Below are positions 1 through 7,990 of a DNA stretch of 64,000 nucleotides, one piece after another. The DNA comes from Rhodococcus sp. Leaf247. Lineage in GTDB: Bacteria; Actinomycetota; Actinomycetes; Mycobacteriales; Mycobacteriaceae. Made by a program: the position numbers and the translations under genes. Within the stretch, counting starts at the first letter, position 1; the number at the start of each line of letters is the position of its first letter. Below the pieces are notes generated by a model. That model was given only the letters and a program-made list of their open reading frames with translations, made no database searches and was not told where the DNA came from. The stretch is from contig NZ_LMRP01000001.1 in NCBI RefSeq assembly GCF_001426185.1, positions 1,466,765-1,530,764 on the forward strand, written 5' to 3'.

Positions 1-2
1 TG

Positions 3-554
3 CTGGGCACCGTCGTGTCCATGGGCGTGGCCGCTGGACTGTCCGAAGCGGCGATCCGTCTGACCAAGGTGACCGGACTGTCGGAGGAACAGAACACCGA
101 TGTCCAGGCGTATCTGGACCATGTGAGCATCACCGGGCTCCTGTTGGCCGGCTTCATCATCGGCTCACTGGGTGTGCTGAACGACGTCACCATCACCCAG
201 GCGTCCGCCGCGTTCGAGCTCGCCGAGCTCGATCCGGGCGCGTCCCGGCGGTCGATCTTCACGTCGGCGATGCGGGTGGGACGCGACCACATCGCCAGCA
301 CCGTCTACACCCTGGTCCTCGCCTACGCCGGCGGCGCTCTGCCGCTGCTTCTGCTGTTCAGCGTCGCGGGGCGCTCGATCAGCAACGTGCTCACCGGCGA
401 CGCGGTGGCCATCGAGATCGTGCGCTCCTGTGTCGGCGGCACGGCACTCGCGCTGTCGGTACCTCTCACAACGGCCATCGCCGTGATGCTGGCCAGGCCT
501 CCTCGTGGCCGTTCGACAGCGACCGAGCGGTCGGGTCGGCACTCCGCCCGCTGA
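3..554 (+). CDS. YibE/F family membrane protein, C-terminal part (gene starts before the window)
   Basis: The frame is open from the first bases, so this is the 3' end of a longer gene; an internal GTG at 15 is not needed as a start. Visible are three hydrophobic segments (about residues 40-60, 95-120 and 140-162 of the visible part) and the conserved YibE/F-type stretch with LGVLNDVTITQAS, followed by SRRSIFTSAMRVGRDHIAST and VLAYAGGALPLLL. The family consists of integral membrane proteins of unknown or putative transport function. The tail after the last membrane segment is short, polar and arginine-rich. It is followed by about 150 bp of A+T-richer intergenic DNA and then the carrier-protein operon, so it is probably a separate transcription unit. 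Family assignment is from recognised motifs; biochemical role unknown. Confidence 0.8.
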   Translation: MGTVVSMGVAAGLSEAAIRLTKVTGLSEEQNTDVQAYLDHVSITGLLLAGFIIGSLGVLNDVTITQASAAFELAELDPGASRRSIFTSAMRVGRDHIASTVYTLVLAYAGGALPLLLLFSVAGRSISNVLTGDAVAIEIVRSCVGGTALALSVPLTTAIAVMLARPPRGRSTATERSGRHSAR

Positions 555-613
555 GCAGTATTCGCGTTCGGGAAACATCACAGCGAGTCACCATGAGGTA
601 TGCGGTGGTGCTA

Positions 614-638
614 CAAAACATTCTCATGTATTGTTTTG
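614..638. promoter_or_regulatory. 25-bp inverted repeat upstream of the carrier-protein operon
   Basis: Perfect 7-bp arms CAAAACA (614-620) and TGTTTTG (632-638) are separated by 11 bp. They lie in the A+T-rich interval between the YibE/F gene and the carrier-protein gene, about 75 bp before its ATG. It could be a repressor or activator operator, or part of the promoter. The spacer contains TTCTCATGTA, which recurs upstream of the second carrier-protein gene at 21478-21487. Function is inference. Confidence 0.4.
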
Positions 639-710
639 GAGGGTTCGGGAACCTGCGCGTTTGTTTGATGCATATTCGCAGAACGCGACGACTATGTGAG
701 GACACACAAA

Positions 711-965
711 ATGAACACTCTGGCCGCAGAGGACGTCGACCGTATCCGTGAGGTACTCGGCAAGTACGGAAAGCTTCCCGTCGAGATCACGAGCGTCAGC
801 GACGACGCCGATCTGTACGACGCGGGGCTCACGTCACACGCGAGTGTGAACGTCATGATCGCTCTCGAAGACGAATTCGATGTCGAGTTCCCCGACCGTC
901 TGCTCCAGAAGACGACCTTCGCCAGCGTCACCGCCATCGCCAACGCTGTCGCAGAGCTGGCGTGA
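711..965 (+). CDS. Acyl/aminoacyl carrier protein (84 aa), partner of the downstream amino acid:[CP] ligase
   Basis: A small acidic four-helix carrier protein. The phosphopantetheine site is Ser42 in DAGLTSHAS, where the usual DSL motif of fatty-acid ACP is replaced by T-S-H; this G-L-[T/S]-S form is typical of carrier proteins served by seryl-tRNA-synthetase-like ligases. The sequence continues with VMIALEDEFDVEFPD, the normal helix II/III region. The ATG at 711 has GAGGA at 698-702, 8 nt upstream; an earlier in-frame start at 696 sits on top of this Shine-Dalgarno and is rejected. It is the first gene of a tight three-gene operon with an acyl-CoA-dehydrogenase-like enzyme and the ligase. 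A second carrier protein with the same motif lies at 21565. Expected to be cytoplasmic and activated by a PPTase not seen here. Confidence 0.9.
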   Translation: MNTLAAEDVDRIREVLGKYGKLPVEITSVSDDADLYDAGLTSHASVNVMIALEDEFDVEFPDRLLQKTTFASVTAIANAVAELA

Positions 966-970
966 TCGCG

Positions 971-2155
971 ATGACGACACTCGAAGCTCCCCAGACATCT
1001 CCAGCACAGGCCGTCGGTCTCGACCTGATGCCCCTGGACGAAGTGCTCGCCGTGGTTCGCAGCAATGCCGAACTGGTCGACCGCGAAGGCCGCTTCCCCG
1101 CCGAGTCGGTCCAGGCCCTGCGGGCCGCCGGACTGCTGTCGGCGTCGGTGCCCAAGTCTCTCGGTGGTGCCGGAATGACACTCACCGAGTTGGCGACGGT
1201 CTCCCGCGCCCTCGGTGGTGAATGCGCGTCCACCGCCATGATCTTCGCGATGCACCACACCCAGGTCATGTCGCTCTCGCGTCACGGCCTCGAGTCGCCG
1301 GTCATCCGCGACTTCCTCGCGTCGATGGTGACGGACCAGCCGCTGGTCGCGTCCGCCACGACGGAGATCAACATCGGCGGCGACGTCCGCTCGAGCAGCT
1401 GCGCCGTCGAGTACGAGGGCGACCGCTACACGCTGACCAAGAACGCTCCCGTCATCTCCTACGGCGAGTACGCCGACGTGGTCCTCGCGACTGCGCGTCG
1501 TTCTCCCGAGAGCGCCCCCAGCGACCAGGTTCTCGTCGCGTGTCTCCGTGAGGACGTCACGCTGCAGAAGACCGGCACCTGGGACACGATGGGCTTCCGC
1601 GGCACCTGCAGCCCCGGATTCATGCTCCGTGCATCCGGTTCCGCGGAGTGGGTCGTCCCCGCCACCTACAGCGACATCTCGGCACAGACGATGCTGCCGA
1701 CCGCCCACGTCCTGTGGGGAGGCGCGTGGCTCGGTATCGCCGACGCCGCCGTGCGCAAGGCACGCAAGTCCGTGCAGAAGCTGGCACGCAAGACACCCGG
1801 CGTCACTCCGCCGTCGGCCGCTCGTCTCGCCGAGCTCCTCGTCGTGCACCAGCAGCTGTCCGACACCGTCTTCACCGCCGGCGCCAAGTTCGACGCCATC
1901 AGTGACGACCCGGCCGCGCTCGGTGCCATCGGCTTCGCGCTGTCCATCAACAACGTGAAGGTCACGGCGTCCGATCTGCTGATCGACATCGTCGCTCGGG
2001 CGCTGCTCATCTGCGGCATCGCCGGCTACCGCGAGGACAGCGAGCTCCGCATGAGCCGCCACCTCCGCGATTCGCACGGCTCCGCGATCATGGTGAGCAA
2101 CGAGCGGATCCTGAACCACAATGCTCAGCTGTCTCTCGTCTACAAGGGGCTGTGA
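971..2155 (+). CDS. Acyl-CoA dehydrogenase family flavoprotein, probably acting on a carrier-bound (amino)acyl group
   Basis: About 394 residues, the normal length of an acyl-CoA dehydrogenase. The N-terminal helical domain includes FPAESVQALRAAGLL and the family's SLGGAGMTLTELATVSRALG; the central beta domain (about 115-230) and C-terminal helical domain follow. The ATG at 971 is chosen by analogy with the next gene; a GTG at 962 that overlaps the preceding stop (GTGA) is an alternative. The gene sits between a carrier protein and the ligase that would load it. By analogy with flavoproteins that oxidise prolyl-S-carrier proteins, it may desaturate or oxidise the aminoacyl thioester. The substrate is inference; an ordinary acyl-CoA substrate cannot be excluded. 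Confidence 0.85.
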   Translation: MTTLEAPQTSPAQAVGLDLMPLDEVLAVVRSNAELVDREGRFPAESVQALRAAGLLSASVPKSLGGAGMTLTELATVSRALGGECASTAMIFAMHHTQVMSLSRHGLESPVIRDFLASMVTDQPLVASATTEINIGGDVRSSSCAVEYEGDRYTLTKNAPVISYGEYADVVLATARRSPESAPSDQVLVACLREDVTLQKTGTWDTMGFRGTCSPGFMLRASGSAEWVVPATYSDISAQTMLPTAHVLWGGAWLGIADAAVRKARKSVQKLARKTPGVTPPSAARLAELLVVHQQLSDTVFTAGAKFDAISDDPAALGAIGFALSINNVKVTASDLLIDIVARALLICGIAGYREDSELRMSRHLRDSHGSAIMVSNERILNHNAQLSLVYKGL

Positions 2156-2157
2156 TC

Positions 2158-3102
2158 ATGACCGACACACTCGACCGCAAGACCGTGTCCGACCTCGACC
2201 AGGCCCGGTCGGATTTCCGCGACCAGCTCGTCGCTGCCGGACTCCTGGTCCCCAGCTCCCTCGACGGCCTGTACGGCCGCTCCGGTGAGTTCGAGGACAT
2301 CATCGACCTGATCGACGAGCGGGTCAAAGCTGCCGGCCGGGCTGCGCACGGAAACAAGTTGCAGCGCTTCCGCTTTCCGCCCGTGTTCCCCCGCGATGCG
2401 TTCGAGAAGACGGACTACATCGCGTCGTTCCCCAATCTGACCGGTGCGATCAACACCTTCTCCGGTGACAACAAGGCGCACGCGGAGCTTCTCGCCGCGC
2501 GGTCCGAGGGTCAGGACTGGGATCACTGGCTCGAGTCGGCAGGAACCATGCTGGTCTCCGCCGCGTGCCACCCCGCCTACTCGATGTTGACGGGTGCGCT
2601 GCCCGCCGAGGGCACCATGCTCGACGTCTACGGATACTGCTTCCGCCACGAGCCCGCCGTGGATCCCGCACGCATGCAGGCGTTCCGCATGCACGAGTTC
2701 GTCCAGGTCGGCACCCCCGACCAGGCCGTCGAGCACCGTGAGTCGTGGATCGATCGCGGACAGACGGTCCTGACCGAACTGGGTCTCGACTCGTCGCCCG
2801 TCATCGCCAACGATCCGTTCTTCGGCCGCGCCGGCCGCATGCTCGCCGCGAACCAGCGCAACGAGAACCTGAAGACCGAGCTCGTCGTCCGCCTCTACGG
2901 TGATTTGGACGAGGGCACCGCGGTGGTGTCGTGCAACTGCCACCGCGACCACTTCGGACACACCTTCGACATCGAGACCGCCGACGGATCAGAGGCACAC
3001 AGCGCCTGTGTCGGGTTCGGTATGGAGCGCATCGCTCTGGCCATGCTTCGCACGCACGGACTCGACACCTCTCGCTGGCCGGGCGCTCTACGCCTGTCCT
3101 GA
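2158..3102 (+). CDS. Amino acid:[carrier protein] ligase (class II aminoacyl-tRNA synthetase-like)
   Basis: 314 residues, the length of the stand-alone synthetase-core family that adenylates a small amino acid and transfers it to the phosphopantetheine of a carrier protein instead of tRNA. No tRNA-binding arm is present. Class II motif 2 is YCFRHEP (Arg163) and motif 3 is GFGMERIAL (Arg291). Cys137, Glu180 and Cys284 match the Cys/Glu/Cys zinc ligands known in this family and in methanogen-type SerRS. The ATG at 2158 has AAGGGG at 2144-2149 with good spacing; the overlapping GTG at 2152 is less likely. The last 15 bp overlap the 3' end of the convergent GH2-like gene. Characterised homologues use glycine or alanine; which amino acid is used here cannot be read from sequence. 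Confidence 0.92.
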   Translation: MTDTLDRKTVSDLDQARSDFRDQLVAAGLLVPSSLDGLYGRSGEFEDIIDLIDERVKAAGRAAHGNKLQRFRFPPVFPRDAFEKTDYIASFPNLTGAINTFSGDNKAHAELLAARSEGQDWDHWLESAGTMLVSAACHPAYSMLTGALPAEGTMLDVYGYCFRHEPAVDPARMQAFRMHEFVQVGTPDQAVEHRESWIDRGQTVLTELGLDSSPVIANDPFFGRAGRMLAANQRNENLKTELVVRLYGDLDEGTAVVSCNCHRDHFGHTFDIETADGSEAHSACVGFGMERIALAMLRTHGLDTSRWPGALRLS

Positions 3103-5505
3103 CACGGTCACCGTCGCCCTGGCGATGCTGTTCACCGCTCGCACATGGCCCCTCGGGGTCGTGGCGGTCGCGTGCGGCAGCAACGTCAGGGCGCGAGACG
3201 TTCCAGGGGCCAGGTGGAACCACGAGTCCGACGGTCTGAAACCGTCGACGTCGACGCACACGTACTGCGCGGTGTCGGTACAGGACACCGTCAGCGTCCA
3301 TCGCCCGTCATCGTTCGCTGTCGCCACTGCGGACAGTCCCACCGAGTTCTGCAGCGGCAACAGACCGCTCTCGGTCAGAACCACGGTCTCGGTGACGACG
3401 CCGTCGTCGCCCGCGAGCTCGACGCCGACGCTGTCGAACGTGCGGGCACCGAATCGGTGGGCGTGCGTCATGTCGGTGAACCGCCCGACCACACCATCGG
3501 CGGTGGTCGCCACCGCCGAGTGGGCGTCCAGTTCGATCGCTCTGCTTCCCTCGGCGGCAACGACTCCGGTACGTAAGTAGGCCCTCACGGTGAGCGTGCC
3601 GGAGAACGGTTCCGCACCGTCGTGCAGGACGTCGAGCCGTAGTCCGTCCATGCCCTCGTCGCTGACCAGAACTGTGGTCGGTGCAGCGGCGCGCGCCAAC
3701 GCGAACCAGGGCGCCTTGGGCCCACCGTCACTGTCGGTGAAGCCCCAACCGGCGCCCGGTTCGAGGTCGCGCAGCGTGAGCACCAGCGCTCCCCCGCACT
3801 CCGAATCCGGCCGCCTCCAGTAACCCATGGTATGCGTCACCGCCTCGCACACAGCTGCCCGCCCCAGATCGAGATACCGCTCGGGATCGTCGCGCCGTAC
3901 CAGTGAGGGCTCCACCCCGAAGAGGGTGCGCACGTAGTGATCTCGCACGTCTTCGAAGTCCCAGGAGGATCCACGATCGCGCGGCACCGTCGCCTTCCAC
4001 CGCGGGTCGTGCCCGGCGGGATGCGCGGATCCGAACACCGTGTCGACGATGCGTCGCTCCGGCGGTACCGAGAACGCCAGGCACTCCGCGGCGAACCGCA
4101 CTCGCGCCGTCCGCACGTCGGAGAGCGGCCTGAGATAGCCACCGACACCGAAGTAGTGGGCGAAGCCCGATCCGACGTGGGTCGCCAGGTCGCCGCCGGA
4201 CGGCGTCGACGGAACGTAGGCGATGTCGGGACGGTCGCGTATCGACTCCGGAATCACACTGTCGAGCAACGGCATCCGCGACTCGTCCGCACCGAGGCCC
4301 AGCATCGTGGGCTGCTGGTACGTCTCGCTGCCACCACTGAGCACCATCAGCGACGGTCCGACGGCGGTGTCCAGGAGGGAACGGACCTCGGCCACGACGG
4401 ACGCGTGGAAGTCCTCGTCCTCGGGTGGGTCGACGGTGGCCAGCATGACGTCCTGCCACACCATGATGCCCAGTTCCGCACAGAGGGAGTGGAATTGGGC
4501 GCTCTCGTAGACCATCGTTCCCGTGATGCGGACCATGTTGAGGCCGGCGTCGACGACGGATTGCAGGGTGTCGCGCAGCTGCTGCGGATCGTTCTGCAGG
4601 GAGACCGGGTCGAGCGGAACCCAGCATCCGCCGCGGCAGAAGATCGGTACGCCGTTGACATGCAGCGTGGTGCCCCGCAGTTCACCGGAGCGGAAGCCGA
4701 CGAGCGATTCGATGACGCGAGTTCCGACAGTGGCCGTGACGGGGTGCAGGACCGGGGTGCCGTGGGTGTGCGGCCACCATCGCTGCCTGCGTCCGACGTC
4801 GATCGTGTGGTCGATCCGACCGTCGGCGTCGGAGACGACGTCGAAACGACTGTCGCCCAGCGTGATCCGTACCGGCGCGTTCGGCGGGCCCGAACCCACG
4901 ACGTGCACGACGCACGTGTCGTCGACGACGGAACCACGGACAGCGAGCACCGTGTCGTCGACGGGAAGACACCGCACCGCCCGCCACGGACCGACTGGTG
5001 CCGGCGCACCCGTGAACACCGGCGCTCGTCCCAGCATGGAGGTGCGTATCCACCGCAGGCCTTGCGCCGACACCATCGACGATCGCCAGCGCCCGCGCGG
5101 GCGCCGCTTCTTCAGTGCACGATTCAGCGAGCGGAAGCAGAGAGCGATCGACATCGTGCCCGACACCTGCGCGGAGACGACCAGCGGTACGAACATCGAC
5201 TCGCTGGTGGCCGACAGTCGGCCGTCGATCCACACCTCCGACATCGTGGCCAGACCGTCGAGGTGCAGACGGACCGACTCGACGCCGTCGGGCACGGTCA
5301 CGACGGTGTCGAACCACCAGTCCTGGTCATCGAGGTCGTCGTACGAGACCCCCGCCGCTCGGAGGACTCCCCCGACTGTCCCGGGCACCACAGCGTCACG
5401 AGCCTCACCGCTGTCGATCAGCTGATCAGGACCCTCGACTGCACCCGGTGCGGTCCCTCGAAGGTTCCAGCGAGCATCTGCCAGCAGATCGAGGGGCTCG
5501 GTCAC
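3088..5505 (-). CDS. Glycoside hydrolase family 2 (beta-mannosidase-like) protein
   Basis: 805 residues with GH2 architecture: N-terminal jelly-roll sugar-binding domain (about 1-180, with WWFDTVVTVPDG), immunoglobulin-like domain (about 180-275), TIM-barrel catalytic domain starting near FRSGELRGTTLHVNGVPIF, and C-terminal beta domains. Candidate acid/base is Glu394 in LSGGSETYQQ (the usual N-E pair is S-E here) and candidate nucleophile is Glu474 in RFAAECLAF. No signal peptide, so probably cytoplasmic. The GTG start at 5505 overlaps the DUF1839 stop (GTGA), so the two are co-translated. The 3' end runs 15 bp into the convergent ligase gene. Context suggests action on a glycan or glycoside linked to the carrier-protein pathway; it could instead be a glycan-binding pseudoenzyme given the altered acid/base neighbour. 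Confidence 0.82.
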   Translation of the reverse strand: MTEPLDLLADARWNLRGTAPGAVEGPDQLIDSGEARDAVVPGTVGGVLRAAGVSYDDLDDQDWWFDTVVTVPDGVESVRLHLDGLATMSEVWIDGRLSATSESMFVPLVVSAQVSGTMSIALCFRSLNRALKKRRPRGRWRSSMVSAQGLRWIRTSMLGRAPVFTGAPAPVGPWRAVRCLPVDDTVLAVRGSVVDDTCVVHVVGSGPPNAPVRITLGDSRFDVVSDADGRIDHTIDVGRRQRWWPHTHGTPVLHPVTATVGTRVIESLVGFRSGELRGTTLHVNGVPIFCRGGCWVPLDPVSLQNDPQQLRDTLQSVVDAGLNMVRITGTMVYESAQFHSLCAELGIMVWQDVMLATVDPPEDEDFHASVVAEVRSLLDTAVGPSLMVLSGGSETYQQPTMLGLGADESRMPLLDSVIPESIRDRPDIAYVPSTPSGGDLATHVGSGFAHYFGVGGYLRPLSDVRTARVRFAAECLAFSVPPERRIVDTVFGSAHPAGHDPRWKATVPRDRGSSWDFEDVRDHYVRTLFGVEPSLVRRDDPERYLDLGRAAVCEAVTHTMGYWRRPDSECGGALVLTLRDLEPGAGWGFTDSDGGPKAPWFALARAAAPTTVLVSDEGMDGLRLDVLHDGAEPFSGTLTVRAYLRTGVVAAEGSRAIELDAHSAVATTADGVVGRFTDMTHAHRFGARTFDSVGVELAGDDGVVTETVVLTESGLLPLQNSVGLSAVATANDDGRWTLTVSCTDTAQYVCVDVDGFRPSDSWFHLAPGTSRALTLLPHATATTPRGHVRAVNSIARATVTVSGQA

Positions 5506-6506
5506 AGCGCCGAACGTACCTTGTCCATCCCCGTCTGCCAGGCCGTTGCCATCGCTGCGACCGACTCGCTGACGTCGACCTCGCGTCCGCGGGCGGCGCG
5601 TGCCATGCGGAACTGCACCGACTTGGCGCCCGACGCGACGGCCCGGAACGGTTCAGCTGCGGCCGCCGCTCCGACGACTCCGCGGCGTTCGAGGTACTCG
5701 GCCAGATCGGCGGCGAGTTCGGCGGTCGATCCGCATTGCCGGAGAGTGCCGAAGGACCAGAGGTGGAAGAAGTCCGGACCGGATTCGCGCACCAGTGCGA
5801 CGTCCTCGATGACACGCCGACCGAGACGCTCCACCGGGTTCCCGCGATCGGCGCGCGCCAGATGCGAGCGCACGACATCGAGATCGTGGTCGTCCACCTC
5901 GGGTCCCGCTGCCAGCGCGTCGCGGTCGACGAGGATCCGCTCGACGTAGGGCGGCAGAGCGACCGCGCCGGGCGGGAGGGACCGCGCGAGCGCGCCGTCG
6001 AAGTCGTCTCCCTCGAGGCGGAACAACCCCGCGTTGTGGAAGTAGTCGAGTCGCCGTGCATCCGTGTCGATGGTCGTCGGCACGATGGTGGTCTTGGTGT
6101 GCTCGCGGCCGTAGCTGGTGCCGTCGGTGTCCGGGAGGTAGAACGCGTCGATCTCGACGGTGCTGAGCACGCCGTCGTGCATGTTCTCGACGAGGTGCTC
6201 GCCGAAGGGCTTCCAGATGTTCATCTCGGCGACGTCGATGCCGTACAGCAGTCGCAGGTCCTCCGGTTGGAACTTCACGAAGTCCCACTGGCGGCCGTCG
6301 AAGCCCGCACTGAGAGCGAAGGCGAGCGCGGGCGTCGGATCTGCGCCCATCGCGTGCAGCAGTTCGATCCACAGGTCGACGTAGCAGTTGGTCTCGGACC
6401 ACGTGCGGTCGGACGAGTGCAGCGCATGGGAGCGGTACGTCGCCGGGTCGAGAGTCGCGGGCAAGGGCGACCCGCCCACCGGGGTGGCCGAAAGGTTCAC
6501 CGTCAC
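5502..6506 (-). CDS. DUF1839 family protein
   Basis: 334 residues without membrane segments or signal peptide. It contains the DUF1839 stretches WSETNCYVDLWIELLHAMG and GFDGRQWDFVKFQPEDLRLLYG. The GTG at 6506 is preceded by AGAAGGAGA at 6511-6519, a strong Shine-Dalgarno; an in-frame extension up to 6632 has no such site and reads as non-coding. It overlaps the GH2-like gene by 4 bp. Function is unknown. Its pairing with an amino acid:[CP] ligase module suggests a role in transferring or processing the carrier-bound amino acid; this is inference from neighbourhood only. Confidence 0.82.
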   Translation of the reverse strand: MTVNLSATPVGGSPLPATLDPATYRSHALHSSDRTWSETNCYVDLWIELLHAMGADPTPALAFALSAGFDGRQWDFVKFQPEDLRLLYGIDVAEMNIWKPFGEHLVENMHDGVLSTVEIDAFYLPDTDGTSYGREHTKTTIVPTTIDTDARRLDYFHNAGLFRLEGDDFDGALARSLPPGAVALPPYVERILVDRDALAAGPEVDDHDLDVVRSHLARADRGNPVERLGRRVIEDVALVRESGPDFFHLWSFGTLRQCGSTAELAADLAEYLERRGVVGAAAAAEPFRAVASGAKSVQFRMARAARGREVDVSESVAAMATAWQTGMDKVRSAL

Positions 6507-6567
6507 TGCTTCTCCTTCTGACGTCGCCGAGCTGGTCCCCTGACGACAGTAGCGGCGCGACGTCCGT

Positions 6568-7569
6568 TCAGAACCCGTCGTCGCTCGAGAACGAACCGTC
6601 CCCGGTGTCGGTCTCGTCGGCGAACGGATCAACCGTGGTGGTCACCGTCGACGGACGCGGAATCCCGCGTGACCCGACGGGCGCTGGCGTCGCGGTCGGC
6701 ACGACGCTCGACGAGCTCGCCGGTGCCGGGTCCATGGGCGCCGGCATGGACGTGAAGGTCCACGCCGCCGCGCCCGCCATGATGGCGCACGACACCGCGA
6801 TGACGATCGCGACGGGGACACGACTGCGCCGCGGGTCGGGCACCGGGTCACCGCCCACCGAGACGACATCGACGCGCACCGGGTCGATCTGCACTGGATC
6901 GACGTGCACCGGATTGTCGTGCACAGGGTCGACGGGTCCGTCGTCGTAGTACTCCCGGCGGACGTCCTCGGAGGGATACACGGGCTCGTCGACAGGATCC
7001 GGCGGCGGAGCGACAGGGGACTCGCGCGGCTTCTTCGGATCCGTCGCGGTGAGGACGGGCACGCCGAACTTCTCCGCGGCGGCGATCGACAGGACGGGAA
7101 TGACGGCTCCGCCACCGATCAGGACGACGGCATCGAGGTCGCGCTCGCCGTCCAGGAGTGACGCCGCGGCATCCAGGGAGCCGTCGAGCAACGGTCGGAC
7201 GGCCGTCTCGAATTCGTCCCGAGTGATGAGGGTCGCGCCGCCGCCGGGTGTGCGCGCCACGGTCGCGGACGACAGCGACTCCTTGACGCGACGGCAGAAG
7301 ACCATGACGTCGGTGTCGTCGGAACCCTCGGCGGGCCGTTCCAGAATGCCCTTGTCGACTATGTGATCGAGCACTATGTGGTCGAAGACGTCTCCGCCGA
7401 CCACCGAGGACGTCGAGCTGTCGATCACAGCCATCTCGTCGACGTCCACGAGGCTCACGGTGGCGCCGTGACGGCCCAAGTCGTACAGCAGAACCAACGA
7501 ATAGTCGGACAAAACGCCCGTATCGACCACATCCGGGGAGACCGATGTCACAGCGTCGGTGGCGGTCAT
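6568..7569 (-). CDS. Membrane-anchored Hsp70-like protein lacking the N-terminal half of the ATPase domain
   Basis: 333 residues. LVLLYDLGRHGATVSLVDVD corresponds to the phosphate-2 segment of the Hsp70/actin ATPase and DAVVLIGGGAVIPVL to the adenosine motif, but the phosphate-1 strand and lobe I that should precede them are absent: only about 25 residues lie before phosphate-2. A linker follows with repeated D-P-V units (VDPV, HVDPV, QIDPV), then a single transmembrane helix at about 251-272 and a Ser/Pro/Thr-rich extracytoplasmic tail. The ATG at 7569 has AAGGGAG upstream; a GTG at 7617 is a weaker start. Probably monotopic, ATPase-like part inside. The relative at 24142 has a complete ATPase fold, so this copy may be a regulatory or scaffolding derivative. 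Confidence 0.72.
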   Translation of the reverse strand: MTATDAVTSVSPDVVDTGVLSDYSLVLLYDLGRHGATVSLVDVDEMAVIDSSTSSVVGGDVFDHIVLDHIVDKGILERPAEGSDDTDVMVFCRRVKESLSSATVARTPGGGATLITRDEFETAVRPLLDGSLDAAASLLDGERDLDAVVLIGGGAVIPVLSIAAAEKFGVPVLTATDPKKPRESPVAPPPDPVDEPVYPSEDVRREYYDDGPVDPVHDNPVHVDPVQIDPVRVDVVSVGGDPVPDPRRSRVPVAIVIAVSCAIMAGAAAWTFTSMPAPMDPAPASSSSVVPTATPAPVGSRGIPRPSTVTTTVDPFADETDTGDGSFSSDDGF

Positions 7570-7990
7570 CCCTCGATGCTCCCTTCCCTGTGGTGGTCGG
7601 TCGATCTGCGTTGTCACATGTCACAGCCTTGTTCGCGTCTCGCCTGCTTCGGACGGCATAACCGAACGACTTCGGTCGTATGGCGTCCAAAAGAATCTTC
7701 CGGTATGTTAAACGATGAAATACGGAACTGCGAGATCGATACCGGTCACAGATGCGACCGGGCACACATTACTGCCAGGTAGGGCCCCAGGGCGACTGTC
7801 GGTGGTACATCGATCGCAGAAATTCCGACCCGAGCAGCGTATCGAGCGGGGCCGATGCGCACGGCCGAGCTTCGTCGACGCACACACGGCGCACCGGGCG
7901 CTCCGATCCAGAACTTTGGTTCGGTGTCACAACCCGTCGCAGTGAGCGCGTCGTCGTCCACCGGACCGAGACGAAAGGCTGTCGACCCCG
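7570..7990. other. Intergenic region between the Hsp70-like gene and the first polysaccharide locus
   Basis: About 420 bp with no supported gene. The stretch around 7640-7760 is visibly richer in A+T than its surroundings and would hold divergent promoters for the Hsp70-like gene (minus) and the glycan operon (plus). No convincing -35/-10 pair, operator or RNA element was recognised. Confidence 0.5.

Noticed and set aside
692..2119. Long minus-strand open frame opposite the acyl-CoA dehydrogenase
   Set aside because: Product is rich in Arg, Gly, His, Asp without any fold pattern; it is the antisense shadow of a real high-GC gene.
3937..5949. 670-codon plus-strand open frame opposite GH2 and DUF1839 genes
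   Set aside because: Arg/His-rich shadow; the minus-strand genes have clear family motifs and start signals.
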